Shown one piece after another: positions 51,084-60,212 of a stretch of DNA of 64,000 nt. Where the stretch lies: NCBI RefSeq assembly GCF_001766675.1, contig NZ_MJLT01000003.1, positions 1-64,000 of the forward strand, in the 5' to 3' direction. The stretch is from Arthrobacter sp. SW1 (lineage in GTDB: Bacteria; Actinomycetota; Actinomycetes; Actinomycetales; Micrococcaceae). The notes beneath the pieces were generated by a model. That model had not been told where the DNA came from and did no database searches. It saw only the letters and a list, made by a program, of their open reading frames with translations. A program made the translations under genes and the position numbers. Numbering within the stretch: position 1 is the first letter of the stretch; every line of letters begins with the position of its first letter.

Positions 51084-52247
51084 TCACCTCAGCAGCCGCT
51101 CCCGTTCCCGGGGATCCACGGCGGCGGCCGCCGCTGCCATCGCCAGGCCAAACGCGCCGTCGAGCACTGCGCGGTCAGCCGAGGCGGTGGCACCGTGCGC
51201 GGCGAACTCTGCGGTGTGGTGCGCAGCGCCGCCCACCTCGTAGCCCAGCAGCGGGTGGATGCTCGGCACCAGCAGCGAAACATTGCCCATGTCCGTGGAC
51301 GCCACGGGCGCGGGATCGAACGCCACCTCACGCCCCCGGAGCACCATGGCTTTCCGGTAGGCCTCTGACAAATAGGGGTCCTGCCGCAGCTCGGCGTAGG
51401 GGTTCCCGGAAGGCGTCACCGTCAGCGAGGCACGGCTCGCCAGCGCCCCGGCCTCAAGGCAACGGCGCACCCGGTCTTCGATGATCCGCAGCGAAGCGAT
51501 GTCCGGTGCGCGCATCTCCACGCTGGCCCGCGCGCGGTCCGGGATCACGTTGACGGCGCTGCCGCCTTCGGTGACGATCACGGACAGAATGGATCCGGCG
51601 GGCAGTTGCTGCCGGGCCAGGGCCAGCGCGGTCTGGGCCACCACCAGTGCATCCAGAGCGTTGATGCCTTCGTCCGGCGCGGCCGCGGCGTGGGCGGGCC
51701 GGCCCTCGTACAGGACCTCCCACATACACATGGCCAGGGACGTCCCGCCCACCACGTCTGCGGCGGCCGCGTGCGCCATCATGGCCAGGGAGACGTCGTC
51801 GAAGAAGCCTTCCTTGATCATCACCACCTTGCCGCCCAGGCTTTCTTCGGCCGGCGTGCCGAGCACCTTGACGGTGATGCCGAGGTCATCCGCAACGGCG
51901 GCGAGCGCCAGGGCGGCCCCCACGGCGCTGGCCGCGTTCACGTTGTGCCCGCAGGCGTGGCCAATGTCCGGCAGGGCGTCGTACTCCACGCACAGCCCCA
52001 CCACCAGGCTGCCGCTTCCGCACTTTGCGCTGAGCGCGGTGGGCAGGGACGGTTGGACGGCGTCAAAGGCGAAGCCCGCTGCGGCGAGCAGCGCCCGCAC
52101 GCGCTTGGCGGCCCGGAACTCCTCCCCGCTGAGCTCGGGGTCGGCGTGGATCGCGTGGCTCAGGCCCAGGACCTCCGGCTCCCAACGTTCCAGCGCGGAT
52201 TCCAGCTGTTTTTGGACGACGGCCGGCGCCGTCACGGCCGTGCTCAT
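51084..52247 (-). CDS. M20 family amidohydrolase, second paralogue
   Basis: This 387-residue M20D enzyme has the features seen in the protein encoded at 24980: CVEYDALPDIGHACGHNVNA, LGTPAEESLGGKVVMI with the catalytic glutamate pair, MMAHAAAADV and STDMGNVSLL. Relatives include p-aminobenzoyl-glutamate hydrolase subunits and indole-acetyl-amino-acid hydrolases. It overlaps the MFS transporter gene by four bases (ATGA), so the transporter and hydrolase form one operon, probably import and cleavage of an N-acyl amino acid or small amide. Confidence 0.9.
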   Translation of the reverse strand: MSTAVTAPAVVQKQLESALERWEPEVLGLSHAIHADPELSGEEFRAAKRVRALLAAAGFAFDAVQPSLPTALSAKCGSGSLVVGLCVEYDALPDIGHACGHNVNAASAVGAALALAAVADDLGITVKVLGTPAEESLGGKVVMIKEGFFDDVSLAMMAHAAAADVVGGTSLAMCMWEVLYEGRPAHAAAAPDEGINALDALVVAQTALALARQQLPAGSILSVIVTEGGSAVNVIPDRARASVEMRAPDIASLRIIEDRVRRCLEAGALASRASLTVTPSGNPYAELRQDPYLSEAYRKAMVLRGREVAFDPAPVASTDMGNVSLLVPSIHPLLGYEVGGAAHHTAEFAAHGATASADRAVLDGAFGLAMAAAAAAVDPRERERLLR

Positions 52248-53692
52248 GCCTGCATCTCCGCCTTGGCCTTGGGGTACCGGGCGGAAGCCGCCGAGGCGAG
52301 CAGCGCCGCAGCTGCCAGCGCGCCCCAGATCGTGAACAGGCCGCCTTCGCTGATCCGTCCGCCTTCCGCGGCAGTCGAGGAAAGCAACTTCACGACGGCG
52401 GCGCCCACCGCGATCCCGACGGACAGTGCCAGCTCATTCAGGCCGGCCGCCGTCGAGGTCTCCTCCATCGGCACCCCTTCGACGGAGAGGGCACGGGTAC
52501 CCGCCTGATACATGCCCAGGCTCACGTTGAACAGGGCGAAGCCGATGCAGTACCCGGACAGGGAACCGTGGGCGAGAGCCATCACGGCGAAGCCGGCGGC
52601 CAGCAGCACGCCCGCGGAAACCAGGGTTGCGCGTTCGCCGAAGCTGCGCAGCACACGGGCGGTCAGCAGGGAGGACACAAGGGACAGCACCGAGCCGAGG
52701 GCCAGGATGACGGCGATGGCAAAGGAACTCATGGCGAAGCCGTACCCGGTCTTCTGCGGATCGGCGTGCAGGAAGATGCCGTTGGTGCCGAAGTAACTGA
52801 TGGACGCGAAGCCGAAGAAGAACGTAGCTAGCGAGACGGTGCGGATCCGGGGGTTGGCGAGCATGCGCAGGTCCATGAAGCGCCGGGACTGCGGTGACGC
52901 TCCCTTAGCGGCGGGGCGCGAATCGATCCGGACCCACGCGGCGAGCAGGCCAAGCCCCAAGAGACCGGCAAGCAGGGTGCGGGGGTCCAGCCAGCCCCAC
53001 TCCGGCCCCATGGACAACGCCACAACAAAGCCGATCAGGCCGAGCGAACAGGCCATCAGCGGGACCACGGCGAGGCCTTCGCGGGTGGGGGTTCCGGCGT
53101 CGGGCAGGATGAAGGAGGCCACCAGGCCGGCCACCGCGAACGGCACCGCCACCCAGAAACCGAGGGTCGGCTGGGAGGCGCCGACAATGCCGGCCAGCAG
53201 CCCGCCCGCGCCGAAGGTGATCATGAGGATGCCGATCATCACGCTGACGCCGGTGCGGGTGTGCGCGGGGCTGCTCACGCGGAGAATGCCCATCATCAGA
53301 GGGATGAAGCCCACCACGCAGGTGAGCAGGACGACGCCGACTGTCACCGTCCAGAGCGAGGGCCAGAACGCCATCATAAACGCGCCCAAGGCCACCACCG
53401 CGGTGGACCAGCGCAGCACCAGGCGGTAGCCGTAGCTGTCGCCCAGGCGGGAAATGATGGGTGTGAGGACGGCGAAGCTGACGTTGGAAATGAGGAAGAT
53501 GCCGTTGATCGCGGGATCGTCGATAGCGAACACCGGTCCCAGCGCGGGCAGGATCGGGTTCAGGTAGCCCTGGGTGACGCCGCTGAGGGATTCCACCAGT
53601 GCCATTGCGAGAATCATGCCGATGATTGCCTTGCGGGTGAGGTCCGCCGTGGCCGACGTCGTTGTCGTGACCGACGTTGTCTTGCTTGCCAT
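52244..53692 (-). CDS. MFS transporter linked to the M20 hydrolase
   Basis: This 482-residue drug:H+-antiporter-like MFS protein has twelve to fourteen helices. It begins after a Ser/Thr-rich 15-residue tail with KAIIGMILAMALVESLSGVTQGYL. A motif-A-like ISRLGDSYGYRLVLRW and motif-C-like GAGGLLAGIVGASQPTLGFW are seen. The start is ATG 53692 with AAGGAAG upstream. It precedes the M20 gene, and is divergent from the Lrp-type regulator. Import of the hydrolase substrate is the likely job, though export is possible. Confidence 0.88.
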   Translation of the reverse strand: MASKTTSVTTTTSATADLTRKAIIGMILAMALVESLSGVTQGYLNPILPALGPVFAIDDPAINGIFLISNVSFAVLTPIISRLGDSYGYRLVLRWSTAVVALGAFMMAFWPSLWTVTVGVVLLTCVVGFIPLMMGILRVSSPAHTRTGVSVMIGILMITFGAGGLLAGIVGASQPTLGFWVAVPFAVAGLVASFILPDAGTPTREGLAVVPLMACSLGLIGFVVALSMGPEWGWLDPRTLLAGLLGLGLLAAWVRIDSRPAAKGASPQSRRFMDLRMLANPRIRTVSLATFFFGFASISYFGTNGIFLHADPQKTGYGFAMSSFAIAVILALGSVLSLVSSLLTARVLRSFGERATLVSAGVLLAAGFAVMALAHGSLSGYCIGFALFNVSLGMYQAGTRALSVEGVPMEETSTAAGLNELALSVGIAVGAAVVKLLSSTAAEGGRISEGGLFTIWGALAAAALLASAASARYPKAKAEMQA

Positions 53693-53815
53693 ATGCTTCC
53701 TTGGAAGTTCGGGGCGCCCGGGGTGGCGCGTGTCACAACGTTAATGACGCCGTTCGGAAGCGGCGGATAATTGATGAAAACCACCGAGCAAGACAGATAT
53801 TTGAAAGAATCGTCC

Positions 53816-54820
53816 ATGATCTCCGAGTTAGATCTCGAAATCGTCAATGCCCTCCAGATCAATCCGCGGGCCGACTGGTCCCGGGTGGCGGACGTGCTTG
53901 AGCTCTCCGGGCCAACCGTGGCCCGCCGTTGGAGTGCCCTCACCGGACAGGGGCTCGCTTGGATCACGCCCTCGCCGGGGCCGCGGTACCTCAGCGCGGG
54001 CTGGTCCGCGTTCATCAACCTCTCCTCCGTGCCCGGACAGCACGAGGCATTGATCGACAAGCTGTGTGCGGAACCGGCGTTCGGCACGGTGTCCCTGGTA
54101 TCCGGGCCGCACGACATCTTCGTGGACTGCTTTGCTTCCAGCCACGAAGAGCTGATGGCGATCGTCACCGGTTCCTTCGCCGACCTCCCCGGAGTGACCC
54201 GTCGGGAGGTGGTGTTCGTGACCCAGCTGTACCGGCAGGCCTCCGACTGGCGCAGCGGCACGCTGGAACCGGCCCGGGCCAGGCTCATGGCCCGGGAGTC
54301 CACTCCGGCGCCACCGGCGTACTCCCCCGACCGGCTGGACGCAGAACTCCTGGAGGCCCTCGCCGGGAACGGCCGGGCGAGCTGGACGGAGCTGGGCGCC
54401 GCCTGCGGGGTATCCGCACAAACTGCCCGCCGCCGGGTGGAACGTTTCCTCGCCGCCGGGTACATCACCATGCGCTGCGATACCGCCGCCGTAGTGCAGC
54501 AGAGCCTGCGCGAAGTGAGCCTGGTCCTCAACGTTCCGGCCACCCATGTGGACGAGGTGGGCCGCTACTTCGCTGCCCTGCCCAGCTGCCGGCTCAGTGC
54601 CCAGGTTCTGGGAGCCCAGAACCTGGTGGTTACCCTCTGGGTGCGCGATTACCTGGAAGTCCAGGCCCACGAACGCGAACTCGCGGCCCGGGCTCCGGGC
54701 AGCACCGTGATCTCCCGGCAGGCGGTGGTCCGCACCTACAAGCGCCTGGGGCACGTCCTGGACGAGCAGGGGCGCAGCACCCGGGTGGTTCCGCTGCCCC
54801 TGTGGCGCGAAGCTCCCTAG
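53816..54820 (+). CDS. Lrp/AsnC family regulator with duplicated domains
   Basis: This 334-residue protein is made of two Lrp/AsnC-like halves. Half one has a helix-turn-helix (ISELDLEIVNALQINPRADW, SGPTVARRWSALTGQGLAWI) and a RAM-type ligand domain to about residue 140. Half two repeats the pattern (RLDAELLEALAGNGRASWTE, GVSAQTARRRVERFLAAGYI) and ends with a second ligand domain. So it may bind as an intramolecular dimer. ATG 53816 starts right at the first helix; ATG 53774 is an upstream alternative. It is divergent from the MFS-M20 operon, which it may regulate, and also precedes the decarboxylase gene. Confidence 0.88.
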   Translation: MISELDLEIVNALQINPRADWSRVADVLELSGPTVARRWSALTGQGLAWITPSPGPRYLSAGWSAFINLSSVPGQHEALIDKLCAEPAFGTVSLVSGPHDIFVDCFASSHEELMAIVTGSFADLPGVTRREVVFVTQLYRQASDWRSGTLEPARARLMARESTPAPPAYSPDRLDAELLEALAGNGRASWTELGAACGVSAQTARRRVERFLAAGYITMRCDTAAVVQQSLREVSLVLNVPATHVDEVGRYFAALPSCRLSAQVLGAQNLVVTLWVRDYLEVQAHERELAARAPGSTVISRQAVVRTYKRLGHVLDEQGRSTRVVPLPLWREAP

Positions 54821-54951
54821 CCGGCCCATTCCGGAGTTCCAGACAGAAGCGCAGGTAATGCGGCCCGCGCCACAGGGCTTTCGTCGTTTAGTGGGAATCA
54901 GCCGGCGGCAACGACGCCACCGGCACCAGAAGATCGAGAACCAGGATTCCC

Positions 54952-57744
54952 ATGCTTCCCGCAGCGCCTCCCCGCCAGCCCCGTGCCGCAGCCGTTCCGC
55001 CGGGCGGACCGGCCCCTTCAGCCACAGTGCCCGACGCCGGCACCCGCCTTCCGGGCCATCTCACCGAAGCCGGGACGCCCGGCAGCGAGGTTCCCGCCAG
55101 CGTTTGGCGCCTCCGGGTGGATGCGTGGGAGTACCTGGGTTACGCCGTCAAGCAGGCCGCCGCCGTCGGGCCCGGCAACGCGAAGCTGCCCGCCGAAGCC
55201 GCCCGGCTGCTGCCGCTGCTGGAGGCCGTGGAAATGTACTGGGCGTTCCCGGGCCAGGGCTACATCGCCGGCCTCCGGAAGTGCTTGGAAGACGGTGACT
55301 ACTCCGCGGCGCTGGCACTGATCGAACCCGTGGCCCGCCGGCTCGCCCGGCATGTGCACGCGGCACCGGAAACCCCGGCGGACCATGAACGCGACGCCGA
55401 ACAGCCTGAGGTGCCTGCGGATACGCGGCGCCGCTTCGAGGTGCTGGTGATCGACGACATGAGCGAGGCCGAGCGGGACATCATGCGCGCGGACCTTCTG
55501 GCGCAACGCCGTCCGGCCGACGAGTTCGTCTACGAACCGGTCTTCGTGCCCAGCTTCGAGGACGCGCTGGTGGCCGTGCTGCTCAACCCGGATATCCAGG
55601 CCTGCGTGCTGCGCCCCGGTTTCGTGGCCCGCAGCCGGCAGCGCCTGAGCCGGGACCTGCGCACCTTCCTGGCCGGATTCATCGGTGGCGAGGTTCCGGC
55701 CAGGCCGATGGACAGGATCCTCATGCTGGCAGAGAAGCTCGGCGAACTGCGGCCTGAGCTGGACCTTTACCTGGTGGCCGGGGTGTCCATCGAGGAGCTG
55801 GCAAGCTCCCTGACCCGCCGTTTCCGCCGCCTGTTCCGCCGCCAGGACAGCCTGGAACTGCACTTGTCCCTGCTGGGCGGGGCCGCCGCGCGCTACGAGG
55901 CGCCGTTCTTCCACGCAGTGCAGCAGTACAGCCGCAAGCCCGCCGGAGTGTTCCACGCCCTGCCGGTTTCGCGGGGCGGCTCGGTGGTGAATTCCAAGTG
56001 GATCGATGACCTGGGCGAGTTCTACGGCTTGAACCTGCTGCTGGCCGAAACCTCGGCCACGTCCGGCGGTCTGGACTCGCTGCTGGACCCGCACGGTTCC
56101 CTGAAGAAGGCGCAGCAGCTGGCGGCCCGGGCCTACGGGGCGCAGAAATCGCTCTTCGTCACGAACGGCACCTCCACGGCCAACAAGATCGTGCACCAGT
56201 CCATCGTGGCGCCGGGCGACGTGGTGCTGGTGGACCGGAACTGCCACAAGTCCCACCACTACGCCCTCATGCTGGCCGGTGCGCAAGTGGCCTACCTGGA
56301 CGCCTACCCGCTGGACGAGTTCGCCTTCTACGGCGCCGTGCCGCTGGAGAGCATCAAGCGCATGCTCCTGGACTACCGGAAGGCCGGGCGCCTGCACGAG
56401 GTCAAGATGCTGGCACTGACCAACTGCACCTTCGACGGGATCGTCTACGACGTGGAACGCGTCATGGAGGAATGCCTGGCCATCAAGCCGGACCTGGTGT
56501 TCCTGTGGGACGAAGCCTGGTTCGCGTTCGCCGGCTTCCACCACATCTACCGCCGCCGCACCGCGATGGCGGCGGCGCAGAAACTCGAAAAGCAGTTCCG
56601 GGACCCGGCGTACGCGCGGCGGTACGCCGAACAGCAGCGGCGGCTTGGCGCCGTCGTCGGGAGCTTGGACTCAGTCAGCGACGAGCAATTGCTGCAGACC
56701 CGGCTCATCCCGGATCCGGCGCAGGCGCGGCTGCGCGTTTACGCCACCCAGTCCACCCACAAGACCCTCACGTCCCTGCGGCAGGGCTCGATGATCCACA
56801 TCCACGACCAGGACTTCGGGCAGCTGAACGCGGAGAGCTTCCACGAGGCGTACATGACGCACACCTCCACCTCTCCGAATTACCAGATCCTGGCTTCGCT
56901 GGACGCGGGACGCCGGCAGGTGGAGTTCGAAGGCTACGAGCTGGTGCAGCGGCAGGCGGACCTGGCGGTGAGCATCGCGCAGGCCGTGGCGCGGCATCCC
57001 CTGCTGAAGAAGTACTTCCGGATCCTGGGCACCCGGGACCTCATTCCCGCGAAGTACCGCGAAACGGAACGGCAGATGCCGCTGCGCGACGGGCTGGCCG
57101 CGATGGCGGAGTCCTGGCAGCGGGACGAGTTCGTGGTGGACCCGAGCCGGCTGACGCTGCACATCGGCCTTACGGGCGTGGACGGCGATACCTTCAAGCA
57201 CGAATACCTGATGGACAAGTACGGCATCCAGGTCAACAAGACCAGCCGGAACAGCGTGCTGTTCATGACCAACATCGGCACCTCGCGGAGTTCCGTGGCG
57301 TACCTGGTGGAGGTGCTGGTGAAGCTTGCCGAGTCCTTCGAGGACGAGCAGGCGGCCATGAGCGGCCTGGGCCGACGGGCACACGAGGCCCGGGTGGCGG
57401 CGCTGACCAGTTCACCGCCGCCGCTGCCGGACTTCAGCCGCTTCGCCGACCGCTACCGGGTGGATTCGCAGACGCCGGACGGCAACATGCGGGAGGCGTA
57501 CTTCGCCACGTACAAACCGGGAGCCACGGAGTACGTGCCCGCGGCCGAGCTCGCCCGCCGGGTCGCCGACGGGGAAGAGCCCGTTTCGGCGTCGTTCGTC
57601 ACCCCGTACCCGCCCGGTTTCCCGGTGCTGGTTCCGGGCCAGGTGATCACGGCGGAGATCCTGGCCTTCATGTCGGTCCTGGACACCCGGGAAATCCATG
57701 GCTTCAACCCGGAGCTGGGATTCCGGGTACTGACGGAGGCCTGA
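54952..57744 (+). CDS. Orn/Lys/Arg decarboxylase (fold I PLP enzyme), large form
   Basis: This 930-residue PLP-dependent decarboxylase acts on a basic amino acid. After an Ala/Pro-rich, probably flexible N-terminus (1-150) comes an inducible-decarboxylase N-terminal, receiver-like part (about 162-290: EVLVIDDMSEAERDIMRADL). The PLP domain (about 330-720) has LFVTNGTSTANKIVHQSIVA, DRNCHKSHHYALMLAGA and the PLP lysine Lys604 in TQSTHKTLTSLRQGSM. The C-terminal domain ends FMSVLDTREIHGFNPE. Large forms of about 750-950 residues are usual. Lysine, ornithine or arginine cannot be chosen. The regulator upstream is 131 bases away. Confidence 0.9.
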   Translation: MLPAAPPRQPRAAAVPPGGPAPSATVPDAGTRLPGHLTEAGTPGSEVPASVWRLRVDAWEYLGYAVKQAAAVGPGNAKLPAEAARLLPLLEAVEMYWAFPGQGYIAGLRKCLEDGDYSAALALIEPVARRLARHVHAAPETPADHERDAEQPEVPADTRRRFEVLVIDDMSEAERDIMRADLLAQRRPADEFVYEPVFVPSFEDALVAVLLNPDIQACVLRPGFVARSRQRLSRDLRTFLAGFIGGEVPARPMDRILMLAEKLGELRPELDLYLVAGVSIEELASSLTRRFRRLFRRQDSLELHLSLLGGAAARYEAPFFHAVQQYSRKPAGVFHALPVSRGGSVVNSKWIDDLGEFYGLNLLLAETSATSGGLDSLLDPHGSLKKAQQLAARAYGAQKSLFVTNGTSTANKIVHQSIVAPGDVVLVDRNCHKSHHYALMLAGAQVAYLDAYPLDEFAFYGAVPLESIKRMLLDYRKAGRLHEVKMLALTNCTFDGIVYDVERVMEECLAIKPDLVFLWDEAWFAFAGFHHIYRRRTAMAAAQKLEKQFRDPAYARRYAEQQRRLGAVVGSLDSVSDEQLLQTRLIPDPAQARLRVYATQSTHKTLTSLRQGSMIHIHDQDFGQLNAESFHEAYMTHTSTSPNYQILASLDAGRRQVEFEGYELVQRQADLAVSIAQAVARHPLLKKYFRILGTRDLIPAKYRETERQMPLRDGLAAMAESWQRDEFVVDPSRLTLHIGLTGVDGDTFKHEYLMDKYGIQVNKTSRNSVLFMTNIGTSRSSVAYLVEVLVKLAESFEDEQAAMSGLGRRAHEARVAALTSSPPPLPDFSRFADRYRVDSQTPDGNMREAYFATYKPGATEYVPAAELARRVADGEEPVSASFVTPYPPGFPVLVPGQVITAEILAFMSVLDTREIHGFNPELGFRVLTEA

Positions 57745-57749
57745 CGGCT

Positions 57750-57772
57750 CGCCGGGGCGCTACTCCCCGGCG
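57750..57772. terminator. GC hairpin between decarboxylase and aldolase genes
   Basis: CGCCGGGG (57750-57757) pairs perfectly with CCCCGGCG (57765-57772) around CGCTACT. It lies between convergent genes and lacks a T-tract. The sequence GGCGCTACTCCCC is repeated once directly. Confidence 0.55.
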
Positions 57773-58666
57773 CTACTCCCCCAGCGTGCGCAGCGTGGCC
57801 GCGGCGAACTCCCTGGCCGAACCGCTCCAGCGGCCCAGCAGGCCTTGGAGGTTTTCGCCGTCGGCCCGGTGCGCGGCGGTTTCCGCCTCGAGTGTGGCGA
57901 GGATGCCGGTGCGCAGCTCGGTGTTGAAGTTGACCTTGCCCACGCCGAGGGCGCGGGCCTTCAGCAGCTCGTCCGCCGGGATGCCGGAGGCGCCGTGCAG
58001 CACCAGCGGCACGTCCGTGGCCGCGGAAATCCGCTCCAGGACGTCCCAGCGGATCTGCGGGGCGCCCTTGTACTTGCCGTGCACGTTGCCGATGGCCACC
58101 GCCAGCAATTGCGCGCCGGAGGCCTCCACAAAGGCGGGCACCTGCCCGGGGTCCGTGAGGCCGGTGGCCTCCTGTCCGGCGGCACCAGCGTCCACGCCGA
58201 AGGCCTTGTCCTCGTCGCCGGCCAGCCCGCCAAGTTCCGCTTCGAGCACGACGGCGGCACCGCCGTCGTGCTCGAAGGAACCGGCGCCGTCGGCGGCCAG
58301 GGCCGCACGCACCTCGCGCACCAACGCGACGTTCTCCTCGAAGGCGAGGGAGGAGCCGTCCGCGAGGACGCAGTCGGCGCCGGAGCGGACCGACTCGACA
58401 ATGATGGCGACATCCGAAGCATGGTCCAGCTGGACGCACACGGGGACGGAGGCGCCGTCGGCCAGTCCGCGGAGGGCCGCAATGAGACGCTGCCCGGCGC
58501 GCGTCGCTGCCGTCTTCGGCGCCACGTTGAGGATGACGGGCAGGCCGGTGTCCTCGGCGGCTTCCACCACGGCGGTAGCGGTGGTGAAGTCATAACAGGT
58601 GAAGGCCGGGACGGCCGCCCCGCGCTGCAGGGCGGCCGTCACCAGTTCATCGAGTCTGGCTCGCAT
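57773..58666 (-). CDS. Class II (zinc) aldolase of the fructose-bisphosphate/tagatose aldolase family
   Basis: This 297-residue class II aldolase (Fba/GatY/KbaY fold) has the catalytic residues of the family: QLDHASD (zinc His and proton-shuttling Asp), AIGNVHGKYKG and LVLHGASGIP (two more zinc histidines), and a phosphate-binding NFNTELR near the C-terminus. It probably cleaves a phosphorylated four-carbon sugar acid or a related ketose phosphate. It takes the place usually held by OtnC in L-threonate/D-erythronate operons. The start ATG 58666 overlaps the permease stop by one base (TGATG). Confidence 0.9.
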   Translation of the reverse strand: MRARLDELVTAALQRGAAVPAFTCYDFTTATAVVEAAEDTGLPVILNVAPKTAATRAGQRLIAALRGLADGASVPVCVQLDHASDVAIIVESVRSGADCVLADGSSLAFEENVALVREVRAALAADGAGSFEHDGGAAVVLEAELGGLAGDEDKAFGVDAGAAGQEATGLTDPGQVPAFVEASGAQLLAVAIGNVHGKYKGAPQIRWDVLERISAATDVPLVLHGASGIPADELLKARALGVGKVNFNTELRTGILATLEAETAAHRADGENLQGLLGRWSGSAREFAAATLRTLGE

Positions 58667-60168
58667 CAGACGGCCAAGCCTCCCACCAGGATCCAGGCCA
58701 CGAAGGTCAGCAGGAAGCCTGCCACGCCCAGGATGGTGGTGAGGACGGTCCAGGTCTTCAGGCCGTCAGCCACCGTGATGCCGTAGTAGCGGACCACCAC
58801 CCAGAAGCCGGCGTCGGTGACGTGGCTGAGGCCGAGCGAACCGAAGCCGATCGCGATCACGATGAGCGCGATCTGGGCCGGGCTGTAGTTGCCGTTCTGC
58901 ACGGCGGCGGTGAGGAGACCGGTGGTGGTGACGATTGCCACGGTGGCCGAACCCTGGGCCGCACGCAGGGCCAGCGAGATGATGAAGCCGAGCAGGATGA
59001 TCGGCAGGCCCATGCCGGAGAGCGTGGCGGAGAGGGCCGCGCCGATGCCGCTGACCTTGAGGACTTCACCGAACACACCGCCGGCGGCGACGATCATGAG
59101 GATCGAGGCGATCGGGGGCAGGGACTGTTCGAAGATCTCGCCGGTTTCGGACAGCGACCATCCGCGGCGCACCGCGAGGAAGAAGAACGCGAGGATCACG
59201 GCGACCAGCAGCGCGAACGCCGGGGTGCCGATGAAGGCGAACAGGCCGTAGAGCTCGTGGGTCTTCGGCAGCATGAGCGTGCCGACGGTGCCGACCATGA
59301 TCTGCACGATCGGGGCCGCAATGAGGGCCATGATGAGGCCGGCCGACGGCGGTGCCATGACGGCGGAGTTCAGCGCGGCGGCGCCGGGGCCGGGCTTCGG
59401 GGCGTGCTGGCGCTTGTGGCCTTCGTGGACAGTTTCGCTGCTGCCGTATTCCTCAAGCTGGGCCTTCACGGAGGGCAGGAGTTCCATCTCGCGGCGGTTC
59501 ATCAGCGCGCCCACAAAGTAGGAGAGGAAGCCGAGCGGCACGCAGATGGCCAGGGACAGCATGGTGATGAGTCCGACGTCGGCGCCCAGCACACCGGCGC
59601 CCGCAACGATGCCGGGGTGCGGCGGAACGGCCACGTGGATGGCGAGCATGATGCCGGCCATGGGCAGACCGAACTTGATGGGGTGCAGGTTCAGCAGCTT
59701 GGAGAAGGCGTAGACGATCGGGACAAGCACGATCACGCCGACTTCGAAGAACACCGGGATGGCCACCAGGAAGCCCACGGTGGTCAGGGCGATGCCCACG
59801 CGGGTGCGGCCGAAGCGGGCCACGAAATGGTCGGCGAGGGACTGCACGCCGCCGGACACCTCGATCATGCGTCCGAGAATGGCGCCGAGTGAGATGAGCA
59901 GCGCCACCTTGCCCATGGTGTTGCCGACGCCGGTGGCCACCACCGTGAAGACGTCCTTCAGCGGGATCTGGGCGGCGAGGGCGACGCCGATGCTCACCGT
60001 CAGGAGTGCCACGAAGGCCTGGACCTTGAAGCGGATGATCATGACGAGCAGCACGGCAACGCCGAGTGCCGCGATGGTCAGCAGCATCGGGGTGCCGAGT
60101 TCCACAGCGGGCTTAATGGGCGGCGCGTCGGCGGCACTGACCGTCAAAGATGCGATGAGGGGACTCAT
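58666..60168 (-). CDS. GntP family sugar-acid:H+ symporter
   Basis: This 500-residue membrane protein of the gluconate permease family has about twelve to fourteen helices. KVALLISLGAILGRMIEVSG and HPIKFGLPMAGIMLAIHVAVPPHP are family hallmarks, as are AAQGSATVAIVTTTGLL and SLGLSHVTDAGFWVV. The E. coli ygbJKLMN operon, next to which this cluster may be compared, also has a GntP member (YgbN). It probably imports a four-carbon aldonate. It is adjacent to the aldolase. The start ATG 60168 follows AAAGGAGA. Confidence 0.92.
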   Translation of the reverse strand: MSPLIASLTVSAADAPPIKPAVELGTPMLLTIAALGVAVLLVMIIRFKVQAFVALLTVSIGVALAAQIPLKDVFTVVATGVGNTMGKVALLISLGAILGRMIEVSGGVQSLADHFVARFGRTRVGIALTTVGFLVAIPVFFEVGVIVLVPIVYAFSKLLNLHPIKFGLPMAGIMLAIHVAVPPHPGIVAGAGVLGADVGLITMLSLAICVPLGFLSYFVGALMNRREMELLPSVKAQLEEYGSSETVHEGHKRQHAPKPGPGAAALNSAVMAPPSAGLIMALIAAPIVQIMVGTVGTLMLPKTHELYGLFAFIGTPAFALLVAVILAFFFLAVRRGWSLSETGEIFEQSLPPIASILMIVAAGGVFGEVLKVSGIGAALSATLSGMGLPIILLGFIISLALRAAQGSATVAIVTTTGLLTAAVQNGNYSPAQIALIVIAIGFGSLGLSHVTDAGFWVVVRYYGITVADGLKTWTVLTTILGVAGFLLTFVAWILVGGLAV

Positions 60169-60212
60169 TGGGGAATGTCTCCTTTGACAAACAGGGTAGT
60201 GCGAACGGGGAG

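Noticed and set aside
56472..58595. 707-codon open frame on the plus strand
   Set aside because: Out of frame with the decarboxylase and antisense of the aldolase; no ribosome site or motif.
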